A stretch of DNA of 40,871 bases from Ureaplasma diversum NCTC 246 (GCF_000731915.1 NZ_JFDP01000002.1:1-40871); one strand, 5' to 3'. Positions 1 to 10,256 are shown, counted from the first letter of the stretch. Notes: a model not told the origin generated them from the sequence alone. A program made the numbers and translations.

Positions 1-292
1 GATCTCAATTTAATATTCAAATAACAACCAAAAACTAGATATAATGATAAGAACAAAGTTTTGTTGATAATTTAGCTAATCCTAATAAATATCTTTTACT
101 ATATCTTATATATAATGCTAATAAATAAAAATGATATAGCTGAATTTGCTATAATTTATTAGTTTAATTTATATTTGCACCTAAACTAAATTAATTACAT
201 TATTAATAGACCGTTTAGGTTTTATTTATTTTATAGATTTAAACACTCTTGCTAATTAATTTTAGCTACTAAACCATAAGAGAGGAAATAAC
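1..292 (+). promoter_or_regulatory. AT-rich upstream region and 5' leader of the rpsF operon
   Basis: No open frame of note is seen on either strand. A possible promoter is TTGCAC at 175-180 with CATTAT at 198-203 (17-base spacer); other TATAAT boxes at 111-116 and 150-155 lack a good -35. The presumed leader contains CCG at 211-213, a GGTTT/AAACC pairing (218-222 with 271-275) and an internal GCTAA/TTAGC hairpin (251-255 with 262-266). Many bacteria carry an S6:S18-binding leader with a conserved CCG before rpsF. This could be a reduced version, but I infer that from position and the CCG only. The rpsF ribosome-binding site is AGAGGAAA at about 281-288. Confidence 0.35.
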
Positions 293-736
293 ATGGCAAA
301 ATATGAAATTATGCTAGTTGTTCGTGGAGATATCGAACAATCTGCTGCAGATAAAGTTGCTAATGAACTAAAAGCTGTTTTAAAAACAGAAGTTAAAGAA
401 AACAACTATGAAGGTTTACAAACATTAGCATATGAAATTAACAAAGTAAAACAAGCATACCGTTATGTTTTTAACTTTGAAACTACAGACAACACTGCAA
501 TTAGTGAATTTAGACGTTTTGCAAACATTAACAAAAATGTATTACGTCACTTAATTATCAATCTTGAAAAAGATTACGGTTACAAAGCAACTATTAATCC
601 TAAAAAAGTTGCACGTAACGAAAAGAAAGGTGAAATCTTCAAGGTTCGTCAAGCAGAAGCTGCACGTCGTGCTGCTGAACGTCAAGCAGCTTATGAAGCA
701 GCTCGTGCTGAACGTGAAGTAAACAAAAAAGCGTAG
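293..736 (+). CDS. rpsF: 30S ribosomal protein S6
   Basis: S6 binds the central domain of 16S rRNA in the 30S platform as a partner of S18. The 147-residue product begins MAKYEIMLVVRGD, the typical first beta strand of S6, and contains the conserved NVLRHLII segment. After about residue 105 it has a charged, alanine/arginine-rich tail (EAARRAAERQAAYEAARAER) absent from short S6 proteins of about 95 residues, likely helical. AGAGGAAA precedes the ATG. It is followed 33 bases later by ssb and then rpsR, the standard rpsF-ssb-rpsR order, so S6 and its partner S18 are made from one transcript. Confidence 0.97.
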   Translation: MAKYEIMLVVRGDIEQSAADKVANELKAVLKTEVKENNYEGLQTLAYEINKVKQAYRYVFNFETTDNTAISEFRRFANINKNVLRHLIINLEKDYGYKATINPKKVARNEKKGEIFKVRQAEAARRAAERQAAYEAARAEREVNKKA

Positions 737-769
737 TAAAATTAAGAAAGTAAATGTTAGGGTAATATT

Positions 770-1258
770 ATGCTAAATCGTGTGTTCTTAGTTGGTCGCT
801 TATCACAAGATCCTAGACCATCAACATCAACTCAAGGGTTATCAATTTGTAATTTTAGTATTGCAGTTGATGGACCAACGCGTAATATGCCTACATCTTT
901 TATTAATTGTGTCGCATTTGCTAAAAGTGCTGATTTCATTAATCAGTACATCAAAAAAGGTGATCCATTAGTTGTTGAAGGGGCATTACAATCTCGAAGT
1001 TATGTTAACAAAAGCGGGCAAACCGTTTATGTAACTGAAGTTGTTGCTAATAATGTTCAAGGACTTGGATCAAGAAAGAATGACCAATATAATCCAGTTA
1101 ATGATAATGTAAAACAAAACAATAACTTTGATTATAACATTGGATCATATTCAAACACTAACCCAAACACAACATATAACAATTCATCATCAAATCAATC
1201 AAGTAATGATGATTTAAGTGATGAACAATCAATGTGAATGGATAGTTTAGATGAATAA
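770..1258 (+). CDS. ssb: single-stranded DNA-binding protein
   Basis: SSB coats single-stranded DNA at replication forks and during repair. The first 105 residues form the OB fold: [15 protein letters not shown], then FINCVAF, then the [15 protein letters not shown] strand. A long Asn/Ser-rich linker follows and then a short acidic tail. The in-frame TGA at 1235-1237 is Trp, so the protein runs on to the TAA at 1256-1258 (162 aa) and ends ...SMWMDSLDE. The tail is acidic but lacks the classical DDDLPF-type ending, so partner binding may differ. AGGGTAAT precedes the start. It sits between the S6 and S18 genes as in most bacteria. Confidence 0.96.
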
Positions 1259-1278
1259 ATAAACAAAAGGAGTTAATC

Positions 1279-1515
1279 ATGGCTTTTAATCCAAACAAAC
1301 AACGTCCTAGAAGAAAAAAAAGATGTTTACTATCTTCAAAAGGAATTGAACATGTAGATTACAAAGATGTTCAATTATTACAAGGATTTATTAACAATAA
1401 TAACAAAATTGCACCACGTCGTGTAACTGGTTGTAGCGCTCGTATGCAACGTCGAGTTTCTAATGCAATTAAACGTGCACGTTTTGTTGCATTACTACCA
1501 TACGTAAAAGAATAA
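1279..1515 (+). CDS. rpsR: 30S ribosomal protein S18
   Basis: S18 is the S6 partner in the 30S platform. The 78-residue protein has the family core: a basic [11 protein letters not shown] start, the [11 protein letters not shown] segment, then [30 protein letters not shown]. The start is supported by AAAGGAGT nine bases upstream. It lies 20 bases after ssb. A possible hairpin follows at 1527-1560 before rplI. Confidence 0.97.
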   Translation: MAFNPNKQRPRRKKRCLLSSKGIEHVDYKDVQLLQGFINNNNKIAPRRVTGCSARMQRRVSNAIKRARFVALLPYVKE

Positions 1516-1526
1516 TTGACAATGAA

Positions 1527-1565
1527 CAGTGAGATGATGTGCTTTGCAGTCGTTTCACTGCTTTT
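1527..1565 (+). terminator. possible weak terminator or attenuator between rpsR and rplI
   Basis: CAGTGAG (1527-1533) can pair with TTCACTG (1554-1560), 7 pairs including one G-U, across a 20-base loop, and the stem is followed by CTTTTTG. The loop is long and the U tract short, so complete termination is unlikely. A partial attenuator or a chance inverted repeat are the alternatives. Confidence 0.3.
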
Positions 1566-1597
1566 TGTACATTTTTAAAATTAAAAAGGTGGTTTTT

Positions 1598-2035
1598 ATG
1601 AAGGTTATTTTATTAGAAGATATTAAGGGATTAGGTTCTAAAAATACAATTGTTGAAGTAGCAGATGGATATGCTAAAAACTTTTTAATTAGACAAAAGA
1701 AAGCTGTTGCTTATACAACTACATCTCAACAAATCTTAAACCAAAACCTAGAAGCTTTACAAGCTCAAGAACAAGAAGCAATTCTACAAGCTACTTTACT
1801 AAAAGAAGAACTTGAATCAAAAGTATTACACTTTAGTTTAAAAGTTAATAATTTACAAACATTTGGTAACATCAGTAATAAACAAATTATTGAAGAACTA
1901 AATAAAGATAGTAAAGTTGTAACAAAACATATGTTAACTAAACCACATGCTTTAGGTATTGGTGAACATATTGTTCAAGTGCAAGTACATAAACAAGTAG
2001 TTGCAAATATTAAAGTTGTTGTTACTAAAGCCTAA
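1598..2035 (+). CDS. rplI: 50S ribosomal protein L9
   Basis: L9 is the elongated 50S protein with N- and C-terminal RNA-binding domains joined by a long helix. The chosen ATG gives MKVILLEDIKGLGSKN, the invariant L9 start, with VADGYAKNFLIRQKKA behind it. A longer frame open from 1544 lacks family similarity in its extra 18 residues. The 145-residue product has the helical linker (about 45-75) and a C-terminal domain ending in IKVVVTKA. AAAGGTGG lies just upstream of the start. It is followed 28 bases later by dnaB, the usual L9-DnaB pairing. Confidence 0.96.
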   Translation: MKVILLEDIKGLGSKNTIVEVADGYAKNFLIRQKKAVAYTTTSQQILNQNLEALQAQEQEAILQATLLKEELESKVLHFSLKVNNLQTFGNISNKQIIEELNKDSKVVTKHMLTKPHALGIGEHIVQVQVHKQVVANIKVVVTKA

Positions 2036-2063
2036 TTAATCAATAGTACTATCGAGGTTTAAT

Positions 2064-3602
2064 ATGAGTGATATGGCAAAGACGCATCAAAATATGCTAA
2101 TTGAAGCATTGCGTAAAATTATCAAAGCAATCTTGGTCGATAACCTTCACGCTGATGTTGCTTTAAATAAGATTAACCCAAAACACCTTGATAGTAGTAT
2201 CGGTGTTATTAAGGATATTTTTTTAGCAATTTATAAACTAAAAACTTCAGATCGAAGTATTAATCTAGAAACAATCTTATCAGTTGGTGCTGAAGATTCA
2301 AGTAAAGTTAATAAACTTGATCAATTAGAAAAAATTAAAGAAGAAATAAATATTATTTTAGATATTGAACTTTCTTATAGTGAGAGTTTAGAAGATCTAA
2401 TAGATATTGTTAAAATTGGTATTACACAACAAAATCTAAAAGATTTTGCCACTAATTTATTAAATCTAAATATTGGTTTAAATAATTATTTAGTTGAATA
2501 TGATAACATTCGGGATCAATTATTACAGATCTTATCTGATGTATCAACTTCATCAATGAAATCAATTAATAGTGTAGTTGATGAATATAAAGAAAAACTA
2601 AATGATTTTAAAACTGAAAACAAATCACCAGATTTAGTACCAACTGGATATTCAGGGATTGATGCTTTTACTAATAATGGTTTTCGCCCAGGGGAATTAG
2701 TTGTTATTGCTGCACGTCCTGGGATGGGTAAAACAACTTTTGCTTTAAATGTTGTTGTTAATAACATCAAACGGATCATGCAACAAAACGAAGAAATTGA
2801 ACAACAAATCATTTTAAACCAAATGAATAAAATCAATGTTAAAAACAAGAAAACAAAGTGTATTGTTATTTTTTCATTAGAAATGCCTAATGAACAAATT
2901 CTTAAAAAAATGATTGCTGCTGAAACTCATATTCCAAGTAGAGAAATTGAAAAACTTGATTTTCTAAAACATCCAGAATATGAAACAAACAAAAAGAATA
3001 ACTCAGCATTTGCTAGTAAATTAAAAGAGATCAATCATTGACCGATCTACATGGATGATAAGAACCCATTAACAATCTTAGATATTGAATCAAAATTAAG
3101 AGAAATAGCTAAAAAGAATGATATTGCTTTTGTTGTAATTGATTATTTACAATTGATTTCACCAACAGAACAAGGATCAATGAACCGAGCTCAAGAAGTT
3201 GGTAAAATTTCACAAAAACTTAAGAGTTTAGCTAAAGATTTAAAAACACCAATTATTGCATTAGCTCAATTATCACGACAAGCTGAAAATCGTGCTTCTA
3301 GTGGTTTAATTAAAAACAATGCTCCAAAGGGAATGTTTAATTCGCAATATGATGATTCAGGACCAAAATTATCTGATCTAAGAGAATCTGGATCAATTGA
3401 ACAAGATGCTGATATTGTTGCTTTTATTCATTACGATCGAGCTGCTGTTGTTAATTTACAAAATTCAAATAATAACAATTCACAAACATATGACCAATCA
3501 CCTAATGTTAAATTTGATATAGCAAAGAATAGAAGTGGTACAACAGGATATGTGATTTTAACCTTTAATAAGCAAATATCTCGTTTCTTTGCCTTTAAAT
3601 AA
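2064..3602 (+). CDS. dnaB: replicative DNA helicase DnaB
   Basis: The hexameric DnaB helicase unwinds DNA at the replication fork. Read with TGA at 3039-3041 as Trp, it is one 512-residue frame; a UGA-as-stop reading would wrongly split it. Residues 1-185 are the N-terminal helical collar. The RecA-like domain starts near 190 with PTGYSGIDAFTNNGFRPGEL, then Walker A ARPGMGKTT, the FSLEMP strand, Walker B VVIDYLQLI, the LAQLSRQAENR motif and the DLRESGSIEQDADIV segment. About 30 residues rich in Gln/Asn/Lys are inserted between Walker A and FSLEMP compared with typical DnaB. GAGGT precedes the start. Confidence 0.96.
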
Positions 3603-3625
3603 ACTAATAATTAAAAGGGGTAATT

Positions 3626-5350
3626 ATGAAATTAAATAAAAATAAAAAAAGGTTGTTCGCTCTCTTAGCAACTAGTGCACTAGTAATAGTTCCTTTAATT
3701 GCTGCATCTTGTTCAGCTGCTGCTAATCCTGTTGTTAAAGCACACTATGTAACAATTAAAGATAATGGAAAATTAGCATTAACAATTAAAGCTCCAAACG
3801 GAGCTAATGCTGTTCACGAATTAGCTTTCCAAAACCAAAATCTTTTAAATCAACAATACTTTAGATCTGGTGATCTATCTTATGTAACAGTTAAAGATAA
3901 TAAACGAGTTGATAAAAATAACAAAGAAATTGATGCTAATGGTTATGTTTTAGTTAATGAAAAACCAGAAGTTGTTTGAACAAAAGATACTGATCCTAAA
4001 AAGATTAATCCAATTAGTATTGCTGTGCTTCAAAATGAAATGCTTAGAACAATTCACAATGGTTTATCATATCATCCACTAAGTACAGATAAAGATACTA
4101 AAACAAGCACTTTACCAATTAACTTTGAAACTTTAAATACTCAAACTAATCAATATGAATTAAATAAAACAATATATAATGAACAAAAATTAGCATCAAT
4201 TAAAAATGCTGTTGATGTTTATAATAAAGCTCAAGTTAGTGATAGTGTTTATGCATACGCTACAACTATGACTGATGAATTAACTAAGTTTTTAGCTCAA
4301 GAAGTTAATGTAAAAGATTATAACTTCCGTTCACAACAAGATTCAGAAGTTAAACAAGAATTCTTAAATGGATTAGTAAGAGGAGTAGGAGCAGGAAGAC
4401 GTACATTTAAACTTGCTCTTTATAACTTTGAGTTCGAATATGAATTCATTAAAGGTGTTAAAGATTTATCAATTGATTTACCACAATTTGGTCAGCCATT
4501 AACTGATCAACAAATAGCTGATCGTAGTTTACATAATGTTTTTGTTAGAGTAAAAAATATTAAATTACACTATGCTTGATTAAACACATCAGCTAAAGAT
4601 GGAGCTAGTTTTATGCTTCCTGAAAAAAATAGTGCTGATCCACTTAAAAATCCACTTAGTTTAGTTAATGCTGCTTTATCAGTTGATGATAAAAAAGTTT
4701 ATAAAGATGGAGTTAAAAACCTTGTTTATGCTTTACCAATCAATGATATGGTATTTAACTTTGCTCCAGCTACTTTAAGAGTTGATCGAACTAATCAAGA
4801 ATTAACTTCAAAAAACGAAGCATTAATCAAAGCTAATAACAATAATAAAGAACTTACTCAACAACAAAAAGATGGTGCAGTAGTTCACTATGAATACTTC
4901 ACTGGTGGTATTAATAAGATTCAAGCTTTTAATGTTTTAGGTAAAGAATTAAAAGCTGATACAAAAGCTTTATTTGAATTAGAAAATAGAAAATACACAG
5001 AAGATAAAGATATCTTAGATCATCTTTATTATGAACACAATAATGGTATTAATGGTGTTTATCCATATGCATTCATAGTTGATAATCAACCAATTGTTCG
5101 TGATCACTTTATCTCTTCACGTAAATTTGTTGAAGCAATCAAAAAATCTGTTGTTTCTAAAAAAGTTGATGAAAAACAACAATATGCTAACTTAGCTTTT
5201 GCAGCTTTAGCTAATCCTAAAGCAACTATAGGTACTGATGCTAATAATACAGCTGCAGCAGCTAATTTAACTAAATATGTTGTTGATTTAAATAAAGTTG
5301 TAGCATCAAATCAAAATGTATCTGATTCATGAAATGAAAAGACTTCATAA
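3626..5350 (+). CDS. large surface lipoprotein, function unknown
   Basis: This 574-residue lipoprotein follows dnaB by 23 bases. A lysine-rich N-terminus, a hydrophobic stretch and the lipobox IAASC give a lipidated Cys at residue 29, so the mature protein is anchored on the outer face of the membrane. TGA codons at 3977 (Trp) and 4577 (Trp) are read through, and the final TGA at 5330-5332 is also Trp, giving the C-terminus SWNEKTS. The body is mixed alpha/beta by eye, with no catalytic motif I recognise. In M. genitalium the corresponding place between dnaB and ung is held by uncharacterised proteins (MG095/MG096, from memory), so it may be their counterpart. AAAGGGG precedes the start. Its last 22 bases overlap ung. 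Confidence 0.85.
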
Positions 5351-5973
5351 TTAATCATTGTCTAAAACAACCTTATGCAACAAAGATCTTAAACAATCTT
5401 AAAAAAGCAAGTCAAGATCATATTATTTATCCAAAAATAGAACAACGTTTTCGTTGTTTTAAATATTTTGATATAGAAGATACTAAGGTTGTGATCTTAG
5501 GACAAGATCCTTATCATACTAAAGATACAGCTAATGGTTTGTGTTTTAGTGTAGATAATAACTACAAACCCTTACCTCCATCATTAATTAATATTTTTAA
5601 AGCTCTTGAATATGATCTTAATATTAAAAAAGTAGATGGGGATTTAGAACCTTGAGCTAAACAAGGTGTTTTATTATTAAACACTGTTTTAACAGTGAAT
5701 ATGAACCAACCAAACTCACATAAAGCTTTTGGTTATGAAGAGATGATGGTTGATATTTTTAAAGCATTAAGTAAAGTTAAAAATGTGGTTTATATGTTAT
5801 GAGGAAAACAAGCTCAATCATATTTAAAATACATTAATACTGCTCAAAACTTAATATTAATGTGTCCACATCCAAGCCCTTTAAGTGCTCACTTAGGATT
5901 TATACAAAACAAGCATTTTAGTCAAGCTAATCAATATTTGATTAAAAATAATAGAGATCCAATAAAATGATAA
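5329..5973 (+). CDS. ung: uracil-DNA glycosylase (family 1)
   Basis: Ung removes uracil from DNA, starting base-excision repair. The frame is interrupted only by TGA codons read as Trp. The start ATG at 5329 gives [17 protein letters not shown], a normal UNG beginning, and lies 22 bases inside the end of the lipoprotein gene in another frame. Signature motifs are GQDPYH at residues 58-63 (catalytic Asp60) and HPSPLSA with the second catalytic His at about 181; [11 protein letters not shown]-type sequence lies between them. Length (214 aa) is normal for the family. No Shine-Dalgarno sequence is visible, so translation is probably coupled to the upstream gene. Confidence 0.95.
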
Positions 5974-6006
5974 AATATACAAACTATGAAATGAGGTGAA
6001 TTCTTA

Positions 6007-7029
6007 ATGAATATACAAAGTAAACTTCATAATACAACAGTTGAAGTTGAGGGGTTTAAGAGTTGACAAATCATTTTAATATTTTTAGCTTTTTTAATTA
6101 CTTTTATTATTTTTACAGTTATTAAAAAAATATATTATTCAATTCGTTATCAAAAACGATTTTATATTATTCCAAGACCATCAATTAAAGGGATCTCCAA
6201 TATTGGAATGGTGATCTCGATCTCAGTTGCTGTTATTATCTTATTAACTGTTTTATCAGCTAATACTGCATCTGTTATTTTTAGAGCCTGACCAGGAACC
6301 CGGGTTACGCTTGAAGGAATTTTAATTAAAATTGGTGGATTATTATTTGGTCCAATCTTAGGTATTTTTATTGGAGCAATGACAGATTTATTAGCTGTTG
6401 CTTTAACTGCAGGTGTCTTCCACCATGGGTATTTAATTGCTGCAATGGCATATGGTCTAATTGGTGGATTGATTCGAATCATTCTAACTACATCTAAAAA
6501 ACGCGATATTCCGTTTGCTATTTATAGTTCACTAGCTACCTTATTTATTGGTGTTATTATTGTTTTATTCTTATATTTTGCGCCAGGAATTAAAGATAAT
6601 GGATTCTCAATTCAAGTCTTTGGATTTGATCTAAGACTTCCAGCTACTACAATGATAGCTTTAATTTCTGGTTTCTTTGTTGTATCAATCATTGTTGTTT
6701 GGTTATGTTTATTAGTTAAATGATTAATAAAGAAATATAGTAAAAAACAACAGAAGGGTAATTGGTTTGTTGTCTTTACTCCTGTGCTTGTTACAATCTT
6801 ATTAACTGAAGCTGTTGTTAACTTATTGATGATGCCATCATTTGATGCTGAACTATCATCACTAAAATATACTCAATGGTTATCAATTAGAGCAGCTTTA
6901 TTCCCATTCATGGTTATATTAAATTTAATGATTATTTATCCAATCTTTAAGATTGTTGTACCATTGATTCGATATGAGTATGAAGATGATATTGTCGAAG
7001 ATAAAAATGTACCAATTCATGTTGATTAA
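6007..7029 (+). CDS. ECF transporter substrate-binding (S) membrane protein
   Basis: This is a 340-residue polytopic membrane protein. The segment GGLLFGPILGIFIGAMTDLL (about residues 110-129), with the following AGVFHHGYLIAAMAYGLIGG, is the hallmark of S components of energy-coupling-factor vitamin transporters, especially the folate-type (FolT-like) group. S components bind a vitamin and dock on a shared EcfA/EcfA'/EcfT module, none of which is in this window. About six to seven hydrophobic segments are visible, the first at residues 20-40. The N-terminal extension makes it longer than the usual 170-200 residues. GAGGTGA precedes the start, and it lies 13 bases upstream of gatC. Substrate is inferred only; riboflavin or another vitamin is possible. 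Confidence 0.8.
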
Positions 7030-7042
7030 GGATTAAGATAAT

Positions 7043-7333
7043 ATGAAATATGAAATCAATATAGCTGATTTAAAACAAACATCAATGTTTGATATTAATG
7101 AACAAGAAGAAGCTAACATTATTAAAGCAATAGAACAATTAGTTAATGATCTTAAATGCTTTGATCATTTTGATCTAACTAACACTAAACCTTTACTTAA
7201 TATTCATCAATCATTTGATAACTACTTAAGAGATGATGAAATTGATCAAAATGCTAATCTAAATCATAAAGAAGTATTAGATTGTCACATTGAAGTTCAA
7301 CAAAATTATGGAGTTCTAAAAAATGAAAAATAA
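7043..7333 (+). CDS. gatC: Asp/Glu-tRNA amidotransferase subunit C
   Basis: GatC is the small subunit that stabilises GatA-GatB. The 96-residue acidic protein is divergent but fits in length and position: it overlaps gatA by 11 bases, and the middle contains the hydrophobic helix then the LLNIHQSFDNYLRDDEID region expected of GatC. AAGGATT lies ahead of the ATG. Identification rests partly on the gatCAB context. Confidence 0.88.
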   Translation: MKYEINIADLKQTSMFDINEQEEANIIKAIEQLVNDLKCFDHFDLTNTKPLLNIHQSFDNYLRDDEIDQNANLNHKEVLDCHIEVQQNYGVLKNEK

Positions 7334-8756
7334 AACAATTCGAACTTTACATAACCAACTAATTAATAAAGAAATAACTGTTGAACAATTAGTAAATGAA
7401 GCAATCAACAAAGATATTGCACTAAAAGAAGCTAATGCAACTTTAGCTACAAATTACAAACAAGCTTTAGAACTTGCTAAAGAATTTGATAAAAGTACTA
7501 TAGAACCTAACCAATTTTTAGCTGGTATTCCTTATTCACTAAAAGATAATATTATTACAAAAGATATTATTACAACTGGTGGCTCTAAATTATTAAGTAA
7601 ATATACTCCCCCATATGATGCACACATTAAAACTTTATTAGATCAAAATAAAGCAATCTTGATTAACAAGACAAATTGTGATGAATTTGGATTTGGTGGA
7701 ACTGGATTAGCTTCAGCTTTTGGTCCTGTTATTAATGTTGATTATCCTAACAGAGTTGTTGGTGGTTCTTCATCTGGTTCTGCACTATTAGTACAACAAG
7801 GAGTAGTACCTTATGCAATTGCAACTGATACTGGGGATTCAATTCGTCGACCTGCTTCTTTATTAGGTATTTGTGGTTATAAACCAACTTATGGAATTGT
7901 TTCAAGATATGGAGTAATGCCATTTAGTCCTTCACTTGATCATGTTGGAATCTTAGCAAATGATGTAGCTGATGTAGCTATTGTTTTAGATGCTATAGTT
8001 CAAAGAGATTATAAAGATAGTACAAGTGTAGACATTAATACTAATTTTTATGATCAACTAAATTCAAACCAAAAATATCACTTTAAAATCATTAAAGATA
8101 TTTATGCTTTATTTAAACCAGAATATAAACTTGCTTTTGATCAACTAATAGCTGAGCTTAAAGCTAATAATCATCAAGTTAGTTTTGTAGAATATGATTT
8201 TAAATTGATTCAAGCAATTCCATCAATTTATAAAGTAATTGCTTATGCTGAAGGACTATCTTCTTTATCTAACTTAACCAATATTACTTTTGGACATCAG
8301 TTAGTTGATTATAAAAATTATGAAGATTTACTTTATAACACTCGTAATCAATTCTTTAATAGTGAAATCAAAAAGCGTTTATATATGGGGGCTTTTGTGA
8401 CTCAATCAAACACAATTGAACCAATCTTTATGAATGCTAAAAAGATGCGTAATCTAATTGTAGAAGCAATCAATCAACATTTAAATGATCAAAACACTAT
8501 CTTTATTCATTTAACAACAAATGATGTTGCTGAAACTATTGAAGCTGTAAGAACTCAACAACCAACAACTAATGAAATTACAGATGTATTACAAATTGCT
8601 AACTTCAGTGGACTTCCATCAATTTCAATTCCATTTATTAAAAACGAATCAGGTCATGTTGGCTTAAATTTATTTTCTAAAGTATTTAATGATCAAGAAG
8701 TGTTAAATGCTGCTTATTTAATTGAACAAGCTTTAAAGGAAAATAGTAATGAATAA
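7323..8756 (+). CDS. gatA: Asp/Glu-tRNA amidotransferase subunit A (amidase)
   Basis: GatA releases ammonia from glutamine, which GatB uses to convert Glu-tRNA(Gln) to Gln-tRNA(Gln). It belongs to the amidase-signature family with a Ser-cisSer-Lys triad: Lys74 in GIPYSLKDN, Ser149 in GGSSSGSA and Ser173 in DTGDSIRRPAS. Their spacing (75 and 24 residues) equals that of the Staphylococcus aureus enzyme (K79, S154, S178). Residue 172 is Asp where most GatA proteins have Gly (TGGS). The product is 477 aa, normal length. It overlaps gatC by 11 and gatB by 8 bases, so the three subunits are translationally coupled. Presence of GatCAB implies charging of tRNA(Gln) by the indirect route. Confidence 0.96.
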   Translation: MKNKTIRTLHNQLINKEITVEQLVNEAINKDIALKEANATLATNYKQALELAKEFDKSTIEPNQFLAGIPYSLKDNIITKDIITTGGSKLLSKYTPPYDAHIKTLLDQNKAILINKTNCDEFGFGGTGLASAFGPVINVDYPNRVVGGSSSGSALLVQQGVVPYAIATDTGDSIRRPASLLGICGYKPTYGIVSRYGVMPFSPSLDHVGILANDVADVAIVLDAIVQRDYKDSTSVDINTNFYDQLNSNQKYHFKIIKDIYALFKPEYKLAFDQLIAELKANNHQVSFVEYDFKLIQAIPSIYKVIAYAEGLSSLSNLTNITFGHQLVDYKNYEDLLYNTRNQFFNSEIKKRLYMGAFVTQSNTIEPIFMNAKKMRNLIVEAINQHLNDQNTIFIHLTTNDVAETIEAVRTQQPTTNEITDVLQIANFSGLPSISIPFIKNESGHVGLNLFSKVFNDQEVLNAAYLIEQALKENSNE

Positions 8757-10182
8757 TTTTGAAGTCATCATTGGAATTGAAGTCCATACAGCATTAAACA
8801 CTAAAACAAAAATGTTTTCAAACACAAGTGCAGATCATAAAGCTGCAATTAATCTAAACATTAATGAAGTTGATTTAGCACACCCTGGAGCTTTACCAAC
8901 TGTTAATAAACAAGCTGTTTATAAAGGTTTATTTTTAGCTAATGCTTTAAATATGAAAACAAACCATCATTACATTGCTTTTGATCGAAAACATTACTAC
9001 TATTTAGATTTACCAAAAGGGTTTCAAATTACCCAACAACAGTATCCAATTGGATATGATGGTTATATCAATATTAAATGTAATGATCAAACTAAAAAGA
9101 TCAGAATCAATCGAATCCATCTTGAAGAAGATACAGCTAAACAAACTGGAATTGAAAACAAAATCTTACTAGATTACAACCGAGCTGGTTGACCATTAAT
9201 TGAAATCGTAACTGAAGCTGATTTAAGAAGTGCAGATGAAGCTGTTGCTTATTTAGAAGAATTAAGAAAAATATTATTATTTAATGATATTTCAGATGCT
9301 AAATTAGAAGATGGATCAATGCGTGCAGATGTTAATATTTCAGTTCGCTTATATGGTGATAGTAAGTTTGGAACTAAAGTTGAAATCAAAAACATCAACT
9401 CAATTAGTAATGTTGCTAAAGCCATTAATTATGAAATAAAACGACAAACTAATTTGATCTTAACTAATCAATTAGTAGAACAACAAACAAGAAGATATGA
9501 TGATCAAACAAACTCAACAGTTTTCATGCGTTCAAAAAATGATGCGGTTAATTATCGATACATCAGTGAACCAAACATTGCTCCAATATCTTTATCTGAT
9601 CAATTTGTAGCTGATTTATTAGCTACTAAAAAAAGTAGTATTGATCAAGTTCGATCTGAATTATTAGCTGATGGGATGAATAGTGTTGCTATTGAACAAC
9701 TATTAGCTGATTGATCATTATATAAAGCTTTTGATTTTGTTAACCAAATAGCAAAATCAAGTGTTAATGTTTATAAATGAGTTTGTTTAGAATTCTTAGG
9801 TTTAATTAATAAACAAAATAAAACTATTGATCAAATAAGTGAAGATACATTAGTTAAAATTGCAAAAATGATTCAACTATTTAATCAAACCTTAATCAAT
9901 GGTAAACAAACAAAAACAATTCTTGAACAAATTTATTCAACAAACAAAGATCCAGAAGTATTAATCAAAGAACTTGGTTTTGAACAAATCACTGATAAAA
10001 ATGAATTAACTAAATTATTAAACGAAATCATAGCTAATAATGATGCTATGATGGCTCAATATGATGAACGTCCAGATCGTGTTGAAAAATTCATTATGGG
10101 TGAATTAATGAAAAAAACCAAAGCTCAAGCTAACCCTGCAATTTCATTCACTATCCTTAAAGAAATATTAGCTAAAAGATAA
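8749..10182 (+). CDS. gatB: Asp/Glu-tRNA amidotransferase subunit B
   Basis: GatB binds mischarged tRNA, activates the side-chain carboxylate with ATP and adds ammonia. The frame covers 477 residues once TGA codons are read as Trp (for example 9190-9192 in NRAGWPLIEIV). The N-terminus FEVIIGIEVHTALNTKTKMF is diagnostic, followed by HPGALPTVN, FDRKHYYYLDLPKGFQITQ, IRINRIHLEEDTAK and the EIKNINS segment. The helical and YqeY-like tail domain ends with KAQANPAISFTILKEIL. It is the last gene of gatCAB and is followed after 10 bases by a strong terminator. Confidence 0.96.
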
Positions 10183-10192
10183 AAATATAAGT

Positions 10193-10217
10193 CCGCACAA
10201 AAATGTGCGGCTTTTTT
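10193..10217 (+). terminator. Rho-independent terminator after gatB
   Basis: CCGCACA (10193-10199) and TGTGCGG (10204-10210) form a perfect 7-base-pair, GC-rich stem with an AAAA loop, followed by CTTTTTT. The GC content is striking in this AT-rich DNA. It ends the gatCAB transcript. Confidence 0.9.
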
Positions 10218-10256
10218 ATTTATAATAATATCTAAAGGTTTAAGATAAATAAGTAT

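Noticed and set aside
1-292. Replication origin or remnant of an upstream gene
   Set aside because: The region is AT-rich but has no DnaA-box cluster and no readable frame; only a weak promoter and leader are suggested.
1516-1544. Promoter before rplI (TTGACA at 1516-1521)
   Set aside because: A perfect -35 is present, but nothing like TATAAT lies 16-18 bases downstream.
1544-1597. Upstream in-frame start for rplI
   Set aside because: The additional 18 residues do not match L9, while the ATG at 1598 gives the invariant MKVILLEDIKG start after AAAGGTGG.
2064-3602. Apparent split of dnaB, and of gatB, rpoA, rplE, rplD, secY, potA and serS, by stop codons
   Set aside because: All breaks are TGA, each at a natural Trp position in conserved families; the genetic code uses UGA for Trp, so these are not pseudogenes or frameshifts.
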